Below, piece by piece: positions 43,695-54,800 of a stretch of DNA of 64,000 nt (positions within the stretch are counted from its first letter, which is position 1; every line of letters begins with the position of its first letter). Position numbers and translations under genes: made by a program. Source of the stretch: Doris montereyensis (Eukaryota > Mollusca > Gastropoda > Nudibranchia > Dorididae); contig JAXRKP010000036.1 in the NCBI GenBank assembly GCA_037039925.1, positions 329,501 through 393,500 of the forward strand, read 5' to 3'. The notes beneath the pieces are model-generated. The model was given only the letters and a program-made list of their open reading frames with translations, did no database searches and was not told where the DNA came from.

Positions 43695-43765
43695 TGAATA
43701 TACCCTGTCAACCACATGCAGTGATCTCAGGGTGAATTAAGAGGAAACAGCACAATGAAAGACAG
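43695..43765 (+). repeat. Dispersed repeat family D copy
   Basis: ACCCTGTCAACCACATGCAG, then TGATCTCAGGGTGAATTAAG and AGGAAACAGC, gives the clearest consensus of this family in the window. Confidence 0.75.
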
Positions 43766-44435
43766 ATGTAAAATGATGAAAGGAATGAAATGGTACTTAC
43801 ACTTGCCGAAGCCCAAGCCGACACCTCCGGTGGTTTGATTTTGCTTTGTCTTCCATTTGAATTTACCCTGTCCACCACATACAGTGTTACCTGCGAGAAA
43901 TCAACTCGCTTGTCGTCAATTTTGGATTGTGATCGACTCTGCCACCAGCCCTGTTTTTCCCCTTATTATTTCATTGTATATCAACCTCGGATTACATCAA
44001 CTACTTTGAGACTAAAAATGAACTCCGAAAAGTATATCACATAGCCATGAAGAAGCTCCATTGTAAAAATAAAAAAAATAATAATTGCATTTCACATTCA
44101 GTAAATGTAGGAATGTATACTAGCACATGCCCATAAAATATATGACCTATTATTTTTATAATACATGTAATAGAGTGTATTATTGGCTACAGAGTACTGA
44201 GAAGAGATGGTGTATATAATGTACTGTTAGTTACAATAATAGGCTAGGCCCTCAATTTGCCTCAGGTTATAGGGTTAAATCTCTTGGACTTGATTAACAT
44301 TAACCCTGCTTGTGATCTACTATTTATCACAGGCCTGAGGTGTTGATCTTAAGTGGGTTCCACTGTAGAATAGTCTCGGGGTGAATTAACAAGATGAAAG
44401 TCAGATGTAAGTAAAAGAATGAGAGAGGAAAGAGG

Positions 44436-45590
44436 TGTTACCTACCAGTACCATACTGGTAACAGGTTGACTTTCGTTAGTAAAGTTTCACTAATTTAGT
44501 ACAGGAATTTGACTGAAAGCCAGATAATAATGGAATTAATTTCTTATTATAATTGATAAAATTGTTCATAACTAGGAAGCAAAGCAGTTTAAATGGCAGT
44601 AAATTCTAGTCATGTCAAATGTGGTTTTAAATGATGATGGAAGAAAGTGTTGGAGCATTGAATAAACAAAATAAAAAAAATAGAAAATACATGACAAAAA
44701 TACTAGGTATTCATTTTATCCTGACTTACAAGTGTTATGACATATTTGATCAATGCTTTTTTTTTCAATGCTTTTTAATGATGGACACATTTATTATACA
44801 GCTATAAACAGAACTGGCAGATCTAAAAATATATCATAATATATTAATTTGAAGACAAACTTAGACACTTCCTGACATTTAATACACAAGAATAAGTAGA
44901 TCAGGTTGTCAAACATACACACCGTCCCATCCTCTAACATAGATATAGACACCAGCGCTAAGTTAACCCCAATACAGCAAGACTATGGGAGAATCTACCA
45001 ACAGTTACTTTAAAATAAAAATTTGATGAACTACATAATTTAAATTCAAAGACCATATGCATCGATAAGAATACTCAGTGACTGAGTGAGTTATTACTAT
45101 CATTATTAAGAAGACATTTTCAAGTACGTGTATTGAAAACCAAGTCTATAGTAATTTATTCATGAAGAAAAAAGCATATAAAATATTTACAACTGATGGA
45201 AGAAATACCTCACATTATATTGGGGGAATGTTGACATGACTAAACAATGAAAAAGCTTTCTCATGGACATATAAGAACAAATCAAAGAAAAAGAAGCAGT
45301 GGAAAACATCTTTATCATAAGCATTTAACTAGCAACAGCTTGCGAGGTAGACAGATCATTCAAATCTAGAGACAAAATTGTGGTTTGTATCAATATAATA
45401 TGTTTGAGATAGCTCTTAAAATGGAGTAAACTTGGAACGATGGTAAACAACAGTCAACAATTTAGAGAAGGAGCAAATCTCATCTTTTAGATGACAAAAA
45501 ACAAAAATGGAAACCAACAGCAGCATTTTGATTGATAAGGTGGATGCTATGATTCCCATACCTTAAGAGAACAAAGTAGCAACATCACCG
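44436..45590. other. Intergenic DNA with old LINE tail
   Basis: AT-rich. About 44890-45120 shares AATAAGTAGATCAGG and TGTCAAACATACA and a following tail region with 56270-56540, where the text reads as a CR1/L2-like LINE C-terminus. The remainder shows no motif. Confidence 0.4.
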
Positions 45591-45594
45591 GACA

Positions 45595-45765
45595 GGCATT
45601 GCAATGGAACCCACAAGAAACGTGAGGCAGGGATAGGCCATGGCAGACATGGAAAAGATGTGTTAACAGAGACATACCAGAAATAAAGGTTCACATGGAA
45701 TGATCTTGGAAGGATAGCCCAAGACAGAAGGAGATGGAATTTGCATGTACTTGGCCTATACATTG
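45595..45765 (+). mobile_element. LINE family B 3'-coding fragment
   Basis: Translates as ALQWNPQET followed by a decayed Arg/Trp-rich stretch with W-T-W-KR and SWKD-like pieces. This is the C-terminal text (ALxWNPxGxRxRGRPxxTWRR) of another endonuclease/RT LINE. A related, better copy is at 56813. Confidence 0.65.
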
Positions 45766-46068
45766 TCAGTGTCTGTTCCTTCACGGCTATCATAGCCTTT
45801 AAAGTCGGAGCTTATCCCAGTTTTTGTAGCGTGATAATAATCACCTCCTGGACAGGATGCTGGTCTGACGTGAGATTTTTACTCCCAAGCTATTGCTTGT
45901 ACCCATTTGCACCTGGGTTGAGTGGGGAAAATGCGTGTTAAGTGTCTTAGCCAAGGAATACAATCTCGGGCCTAGCTTTGCCATGATTCGAAATTGGGAC
46001 CTCATGATCTCCAGTCCGGCAGCCTTACCAATCAATGTCAAACCATACACTGCCATGGGTGAGAGGCA
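45766..46068 (-). mobile_element. tRNA-derived SINE, near full length
   Basis: Minus orientation. The head (right end) has the B box region TTTCGAATCAT and the word CAAAGCTAGGCCC; the body reads GACACTTAACACGCATTTTC, then CACTCAACCCAGGTGCAAAT and GGGTACAAGC, then TCCTGTCCAGGAGGTGATTA. The body matches the copy at 61.1 kb for about 200 bases. Such conserved bodies are common in SINEs of marine invertebrates. A GATGAT microsatellite follows at 46073-46094. Confidence 0.8.
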
Positions 46069-46345
46069 TTGATGAAGATGATGATGATGATGACATTGAT
46101 ATGGTTTCCATGATGCAGTTGTTGGTGGAACTACGTTGATTTTGAACAAATGGTAAGCAACAAGGATTTTGTTTGTATGATTTTTAGCAACAAGTGGTGA
46201 CTGCAGTGTAAGCCATAATAATATGGAAAAGTCATAAGTAGTATAATTTACAACAGATTTGAGGCAACTTGAAAGATGATGATAATGAATATGAATAAAA
46301 CAAGAAAAGTTGACAACATGATTTGAAAGGATAGCGAGAATTTCT

Positions 46346-49092
46346 ATCTTTCTTTATCAGTTCTCATTCTACCTTTCGGTGTATGGGTTCAGATACCCGA
46401 GATGATCTTTCTTCACGAAGCCCTGTCCTGGCATTTTCTGTTTCCTTCCAAAAATGTTAAATTTCCATTATTCAATGCCTCTATTATATCTTCTTCCCAC
46501 TTTCTCAGAGGTCTGCCTTTTGTCTTTTACCTTGGGCTTTAGCACTGTACACTGATTTAGCTATTATATTGTCATTCATTCTGTTTACATGCCCAAACCA
46601 TCTCAATTGATTTATTTCTATCTTAGTTTTTATGCCATCTGCTTTGGTTTGATCTCTTATTGTTGTGTTTCTGATTTTGTCTCTTTTAGTTTTCCCTATT
46701 CTTCTTCTTATATATTTCATTTCAGCTGCCTGTACTCTACTGTATTCTCTACTGTCTAAGGTCCAGGTTTCGCTGCCATAGAGGAGACTAGGGCAATAAA
46801 CTGTGTTGTATACGCCATTTTGGTTTTTATTGACAATTCTTGCTTATCTACAAATGCCTTTCCTAGATGGTTATATATTGCACTTGCCTTTTGGATTCTC
46901 TGGCTGATTTCTTCTCTTAGTTTTCCCTCTGAGTTAATCATTACTCCTAGGTAATTGTAGCTGTGAACTTGTTCTAAATTCTCCCTGCCCAATTTAACAT
47001 TTTATGTTTTAGTTTCCCTAGTTACTAGCATTGTTTAGGTTTTCTTTGCATTTACTCTCATTCCTCTTTTATTTAGTTCATTGTTCATAATGTTGATATT
47101 CGACTGAAGGTCGCTTTCTCATTTTCCAAACAGAACTAAATCATCAGCAAATGAAAGCATTGATACATTTACTGGTTTGAGTTTCCACATACCTACATTC
47201 ATTTTCTTCATTTTTGAGGATGTCTTTTCGATTGAATCCATAAATGTGATAAACAAAAGAGGACTTAGGATACAACCCTCTCTTACCCCTATATCTACAT
47301 CAAATTCTGCAGATACGTTTTCCAGCTACTCTCACTGCACATGTTGGTTTATTGTAAAAATTTTTAATGGCTTCTATTAAATTTTGCTCTACATTGGGTT
47401 CTTTTAAGGAATGCCATAGTTTGTCCCTCCTCACAGTGTCAAATGCCTTTTCTAGATCTATAAAACACAGGTGCAAGTCAATGTTTCTCTCAAGGAATTT
47501 TTCTATTATTTGTCTAATTGTAATATGTGCTCTTGTACACTTCTTCCTGGTCTAAATCCACTTTGATGTTCTTCGATCTGATTCTCTACTCTTTTCCTTA
47601 GTCTCATTTCCAGTATCCTGGCATACATTTTTCCTGGAACGCTATGTAATGATATCCCTCTATAGTTTAAGCATTCCCTAGTTGATCCTTTCTTATGTAT
47701 TGGTACTACTGTTCCCTTTTTCCAGTTGTCTGGCATCTGTTTTGGACTTCCATGCTTGTTGGCATATAGCATGTAGTAATTTGTCTGCCTCTCTCCCTTG
47801 GTTTTTAGTCATTTCTGGATAAACTTGATCTCATTCTCTTCATTGCCCCCCAGAACAGCTTTTGATTTCCTTGTCCAAACTCATCCCATTGTTCCTGTTT
47901 TGTTTTCCTCACTTCCTCTTTGGCGATAGTTCTTTTACTCACGTAATCTATCCTATCCTCTGTTTGCAAGTATTTCTTCCAGGCATCCTTCTTTTCTTTG
48001 ATCTTAGTTTTGACATTCTCATTCCATCATGCTGTTCTTTTCTCATCTCCTTTAATTTGTTTCCTACCACAAACCTCTTCAGTACAGCTGAGGAGTGTTT
48101 CTTTGTACAATTGCCACTTTTCACACCTGTCTTCATTTCCTCTTGTATATTTGTGTATATCTTTATATGAGTAAAAAAGTGTTGGCTATTTTCATGTTAT
48201 TCTTTAGGCAAACATCTATTAGTCTCTCTCCATTTGGAGAAGTTGTTGTCTTTCCTTCTTTACCTATTACTCCTCCTGATGTTTCTATATTGTTGCCTAC
48301 ACTAGCGTTTAAATCTCCTAAAACCATTAGTTTCTGTTTGTGGTTAAGATTCTCTGCAGCTATTTGTAAATCGTTTTCGAAGGTATCTTTTTCTTCTTTA
48401 GTGGCGTCTTCGTTTGGTCCATAAGCTATCAATAATTTAATTTCTCTTCCTTTTGTTTTAATATTTACCTCTAATAGCCGTGGGCTTATAAATTCCAGCT
48501 TTCTAGTAACTTTTCATGACTTTTATGTACTAGGAGACCTACTCCTGCTCTAGCTGTCTTTGACATCTACTCCTGAGAAAATTAAAAATTATTTGGTCCT
48601 ACATTTTCTATTCCTTGTCCTTTTTTCTTTGTTTCTGTAATAGCCAAAATGTCTAGTTTGAAATTTTTCGTTTCTTCAACTAATTCTAACTCTTTTCCAT
48701 TTATTGCCCTATCGTTCCATGTTCCAAAAATCACAGTCTGTGTTCGTTTCCATTTCATTTTCGTCGTTGAAAGGTCAAGCCATGTATATTATATTTATTT
48801 CTCTGCATCAGTTAGGTTTTGGATAAGCAGTGGATTAGCCCACTGTACCCTAGGTAGATAGTGGGGCTATCACCTTGAGGCCCCCTACCAGGCCTTGTTT
48901 ATTTTCTGTCAGGGTTAATTCCCTGAGCCTTTGGTCATTCAAGACCAGCCTGCAAGGCAGCAGGTCGTTTTATGTCAGGGTTAACTCCCTTAGCCTTTGA
49001 TCAGCCAAGACCGACCTGCAAGGCAGCAGGAGACTCATGGAGGGCGGGATCATCTTCTCCCCGTATAGGTGCTTACCTGTCCACTGCCCGGG
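46346..49092 (-). mobile_element. LINE family A, near full length with internal deletion
   Basis: Runs from the 3' terminus (CTTTATCAGTTCTCATTCTA region) at the left to the 5' terminus GTCCACTGCCCGGG at the right. Coding pieces include KKGTVVPIHKKGSTRECLNY, SGFRPGRS, LGDLNASVGNNIETSG and [20 protein letters not shown]. Compared with the copy at 52.4-55.6 kb, a few hundred bases near 47822 are missing. The flanks GATAGCGAGAAT and GATATTGAGAGT may be a decayed 12-bp target-site duplication. The 5' UTR carries two tandem monomers. Confidence 0.9.
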
Positions 49093-51429
49093 ATATTGAG
49101 AGTGAAAACCTGAAAGCATTGCATTCAACATCAGATCGCACTGGTTACTCATAGATCAATAAATACATATATATATAAATTATAGTCTTTGCACAAATGA
49201 GATTTGTGAAGAAATCACCAAGGAAGAAAACATACTATGATTTACTTACTTATAAAGCTATTCTCCTCTAGTAATAGAGTAAAAACAAATACGTTAGTGA
49301 TGTCGTAATGATGTAATTCACTCTTTTGTTAACAGATCATTCTAAGCATAATACCATCAATCATGTTGTATTCAGGCCTAAACAACTTTACTTTTCAATT
49401 TTTGTATGTGATCATGTTTTGTGTGAATGAGATTGTACGATAGACTTTTCATTTTTCATGGGTGAATTTTTGCATGTAGGAGACATGTTTTGCTTCTAGG
49501 AGATGATTTGTGTTTAAGACGATAATACTACTCATTTATAGAGAAATTTATTAGGAATCCAGGAGTAAGAGCAAGAGGTCTGTGATACATGACTCCCAGA
49601 CATTGTGGGCTCAAACAAGTCCCTATTCTCATCGTTGTATGGTACTTTTAATATGATATGAACAATGAAAACATTGAAAAGGGCAATGACTAGTGTAAAC
49701 ATCTGCAACCAACGGGAAACAAGAACTCCATCTTAACTCTGAAAAGCAAAATGTTTAATATCGACATCATGACTGACGAGTATGGCTGCGGGGGAAAAAT
49801 GTGACAAAATTTTGGTTACTCCCAGGGCAAATGACATATTCTTTACTTGCAACAAAAATGGTAGACTCTAGACATAATATTATTATTATGTATTATAGTA
49901 GGATAATTCACAATGGTGGGCAAACCGTATATAATTTTTATACTTAGAGTGTACTGATGTCTTATCTTTTATCGGATTGAATATGTAAATATCTGGTAAA
50001 GAATGTAAAGCCCATGCTCTCATGTTCTTTATTTGCTGCCCAGCAAAGCTAAAAAAACTGAATGAGCTGAATGCTGATATGCACATTGACAGTAATACTC
50101 AGGTAGTTAGTTAGTCCGTTATTATGATGAAGAAAAAGAATTAAGAGTAAAAATTTTTCTATAGTGAAGAATCAAATTGATCCTTAAATAAACCATTGAA
50201 ATTACTACCTGCAAACTCAAAACAAATTGATACTTGTATTAATATTCTGTATAATGCCCTTGCATTTTTAGTTGAAGGTTATTTATTGCAAGATAACAAA
50301 TTTGTTTCATAATATCATATTTTGAGTGTAATTTGATGATTTATATATTGTTCATGCCTCTTAGAGAGAAAAAACCCTCTAATAACAATTAATATAATAT
50401 CATCCTTTTTGAAGTGCGGAAAATTAAATTTCAGACAGAATGAAGATGTGGATTAAAACAATGTTTCATATCCTAGGAAAAAGAACTACACTGCATAACA
50501 TTAAAATTCTACAAATTTTTCAATAATGCATTCCACTATCTGTGTCTTAGAAGTTCAAATATGTATAATCATTGATCAACATAGATTAGATTTAGAATAT
50601 ATATTTATACAGCATAGCATGATTTGTTTGTTCATCAAATACATACAATAAAACTCCCCAATCCTGTAGTATTTATTTCTTAACCATTGACTCAAAAGAA
50701 AAAAACCCCAATAATTCCACATTCATTTTCAAGTGTAATGCAGAATGTGTTTAGGCAGCTTTTCAACAAATGTATATCGATAAAACAAGGACAGCTCTTC
50801 AAAACCATTGCTAAAGGCAAAGAAATTTATAGGAATTAACAGCATTATTATGATACACAACCGGTGAAAATTTTCATTTGCTCAGAATATATATACAGAC
50901 ATTTATCAGGAGGAATATGGCTACGCTTTTTGGACTTGAAAGGCAAACAGTTTATTTTTAGGAAAGGAAGCGTATAAAAGAGCCATGGTGAGTATGTACA
51001 GCAAGAGATTCATTAAAGTGGGAGTTATCATTAAATCTAATTATGTTCACACAGATATGTCATTATTTAAATACACACAGCAGCTATGGCATACAACAAA
51101 AATAATGATATATATATAATTGTATAAGGTATATAAAGGGATCAGGGGTATACTGAGTATGAAATGTATAAATGTATCAGTAAAAAGGTATTTGAACATG
51201 TCTGAGCTTCACCAGGTGGTCCACATTTAATATCAATTGTTATTGACGACTGTAAACAACAATAATATTATACTTAGCGTGACCGTCAATATGATTGTGG
51301 CAAGTGAACGTTACTGGTATAAAATTCATTATTTAGTCTCAGAGTTTTCACAAACATAACAAAACATTTCAGGATAAACCATAAAAGGCTTCTTGGGGGA
51401 AAGTACGGTAACTAAAAAAATACAAATAT
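49093..51429. other. Intergenic region, transporter 3' flank
   Basis: AT-rich. A short retroelement tail (CATTGACAGTAATACTCAGG, GTTAGTTAGTCCGTTATTAT) lies at about 50075-50140 and is shared with 56.5 and 58.7 kb. The 3' UTR of the SLC16-like gene should occupy the right end; TTTATT at 50951-50956 is a possible minus-strand AATAAA. No other gene is recognised. Confidence 0.45.
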
Positions 51430-51811
51430 TCACTGTTCATTGCTGGAAACTGCATCCATAAGGTTACTTCTTGATGCTACTTCTGGAATTGGTTCAAGTT
51501 CTTGGTCAAATGTCCGTTTAGACCTATCATCGGCTATTTGGATATCGGTGTCAGATGTTAAGAGAAGATCATTTGATTCTGAATCTACTTCTTTCAAATC
51601 TTCCAGTTTGTATTTTTGACCAGCGTCAAGTTCTCCATCCTCTTCTTCTACTTGGTCTTCTTCGTTGTGTTCATCATAACTATCACTGTCTGATATTTGA
51701 TTCAAGGCTTTTTCCAGGTCATCCAATGAATTGTGATCATCTTCATCATCCTCCTTCTGATAAACAGAGGAAGGAGTAGACCAAGGAGACTGGCCGCTAT
51801 GAGAGCACCGC
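51430..51811 (-). CDS. SLC16-like last exon: TM12 and acidic tail
   Basis: The acceptor is TTCCCTTAG. In phase 1 it reads GGALIAASLLGLLLPLFIRR, a good TM12 with a basic cytoplasmic end. After about 51758 the long frame is a different one: KEDDEDDHNSLDDLEKALNQ and ISDSDSYDEHNEEDQVEEED, to the stop at 51430-51432. One base missing in AGAAGGAGG near 51751-51758 would join them. The tail is strongly acidic and ends DAVSSNEQ. Confidence 0.8.
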
Positions 51812-54800
51812 CTAAGGGAAGAAAAAAAAATTTGCAAAAAATGCTTACAATAATGCTTACCTAATTTTGATGTTTGTTTTACAAAAATTCATTGAGTACA
51901 TAAGTTAACGTTGATTAAATATGTTGTCTATCTCTCACTTTTTCTGTTTGTGTTTGTCTGTTTCTCATATCAAGCACACTTGCATAAATAAATATATACT
52001 CACAAAAAATATATACATCATATACACTTAAAAATAAAAAAAAGTACAATGAAAGGATGAACTAAAATATAAAGATGGTCAGAGAAATGAAAGAAGAAAG
52101 TGTCTCAATAGGCACCAGACAAGCTCATACCATCTCAATATATATCATAATTTTGAGTTGGTTCTGTATGCGTTCTTTGGCTTTGCCAGGCCATTAAGAG
52201 TAACCCTTCATTGTATGTAGTGTCTAAATGATTTCAAGATCATTTTCATCTCAGAAAGTTTTCAACCAAAAGTGCCTTTTAATTATGTTTCCACATCTTT
52301 GAGTTTGAGTAAAATTTTCATTCACCAAAGCCATCATCTTCAACAGGTTTTGTCATTAATAAGTTGGAATAAAATAGTTCACGCCTAAGAGTGCAACTTT
52401 AATTTGAGTACTAACTTGATCTAATAATCATACTTGATATCACCCATGGTCTTTCTTTCTTTCTTTATCAGTTCCCATTCTATCTTTCGGTGTATGGGTT
52501 CAGATGCCCGAGATGATCTTTCTCCAGGATGCCCTGTCCTGGCATTTTCTGTTTCCTTCCAAAAAAGTTAAATTTCCATGCTTCAATGCCTCTTTTACAT
52601 CTTCTTCCCACTTTCTCAGAGGTCTGCCTTTTGGTCTTTTACCTTGGGCTTTAACACTGTACACTGATTTAGCTATTATATTGTCATTCATTCTGTTTAC
52701 ATGCCCAAACCATCTCAATTGATTTATTTCTATCTTAGTTTTTATGCCATCTGCTTTGGTGTGATCTCTTATTGTTGTGTTTCTGATTTTGTTTCTTTTA
52801 GTTTTCCCTACTATTCTTCTTAGATATTTCATTTCAGCTGCCTGTACTCAACTGTATTCTCTACTGTCTAAGGTCCAGGTTTCGCTGCCATAGAGGAGAC
52901 TAGGGCAATAAACTGTTTGTATACTGCCATTTTGGTTTTTATTGACAATTCTTGCTTATCTACAAATGCCTTTCCTAGATGGTTATATATTGCACTTGCC
53001 TTTTGGATTCTCTGGCTGATTTCTTCTCTTAGTTTTCCCTCAGAATTAATCATTACTCCTAGGTAATTGTAGCTTTGAACTTGTTCTCAATTCTCCTGCC
53101 CAATTTAAGATTTTGTGTTTTAGTTTCCCTAGTTACAGGCATTGTTTCGGTTTTCTTTGCATTTACTCTCATTCCTCTTTTATTTAGTTCATTGTTCATA
53201 ATGTTGATATTCGACTGAAGGTCACTTTCTGATTTTCCAAACAGAACTAAATCATCGGCAAATGAAACATTGATACATTTACTGGTTTGAGCTTCCACAT
53301 ATCTACATTCATTTTTCTTTCTTTTTGAGGTTTCTTTTGTGACTGAATCCATAAATGTGATAAACAAAAGAGGACTTAGGACACAACCCTCTCTTACCCC
53401 TATATCTACATCAAATTCTGCAGATACGTTTCCAGCTACTTTCACTGCACATATTGGTTTATTGTAAAAACTTTTCATGGCTTCTATAAAATTTTGCTGT
53501 ACATTGTGTTCTTTTAAGGAATGCCATAGTTCGTCCCTCCTCACAGTGTCAAATGCCTTTTCTAAGTCAATAAAACACATGTGCAAGTCAATGTTTCTCT
53601 CAAGGAATTTTTCTATTATTTGTCTAATTGTAAATATGTGGTCTTGTACACTTCTTCCTGGTCTAAATCCACTCTGGTGTTCTTCAATCTGATCCTCTAC
53701 TCTTTTCCTTGATCTCATTTCCAGAATCCTGGCATACACTTTTCCTGGAACGCTAAATAGTGATATCCCTCTATAGTTTGAGCATTCCATAGTTAATCCT
53801 TTCTTATGTATTGGTACTACCGTTCCCTTTTTCCAGTCGTCTGGCACCTGTTTGGACTTCCATGCTTGTTTACATATTGCATGTAGTAGTATGTCTGCCT
53901 CTCTCCCTTGGTTTTTAATCATTTCTGGATAAACTTGATCTGCTCCTGGGCTTTTCCTAATTTCACTTTTCTTATAGCTTATATTGATATATCTACATCT
54001 TCAGCTGTCTCCTCTGGATTACTTGTTACTCTTACTGATTGATCTTTACTCCTTGTTTCATACGTTCTGGAGGGATTATGTAATTGGTGAAAATGCTTTC
54101 TCCATGTTTCCATGATTTGGCTGTCTTCTTATATTATTTCTCCTTTGGCATTCTTAATTTATCATATTGGGCATGCTTTGGTCTTTCTCGTGCTTCATTG
54201 TCCCCCAGAACAGCTTTTGATTTCCTTGATAGCTTTCTTGAAGTCTTTGTCCAAACTCTTCCCATTGTTCCTGTTTTGCTTTCCTCACTTCCTCTTTTGC
54301 GATAGTTCTTTTACTCACGTAATCTATCCTATCCTCTGGTCTCTTTGTTTGCAAGTATTTCTTCCAGGCATCCTTCTTTTCTTTGATCTTAGATTTGACA
54401 TTTATTCCACCATGCTGTTCTTTTCCTATCTCCTTTAATTTATTTCCTATCACAGACTTCTTCAGTACGACTGAGGAATGTTTCTTTATATATTTGCCAC
54501 TTTTCTTCTATTGTGCTATCATTCAGATCCATCTGTCTTTCACTGATAAATCTTTTCAATCCTAGATTGGTATACCTGTTTTACTACTGGTTTATTTAGT
54601 TCCTCTATTTTGAGTTGAGTAGCTTTCTTCTCTTTCCTTTTCTGTTTGTTTTCTTCAGTCAATAATCTCATTTTGGCAATCACTAGGTAATGATCACTAA
54701 GTATTTCTGCTCCTCTGTTTACTCTTGCATCCAATGTTCTGTAAAAAAGGGAGCTGCTGACTATTATGTAGTCTATGATTGACTTTTCACACCTGTCTTC

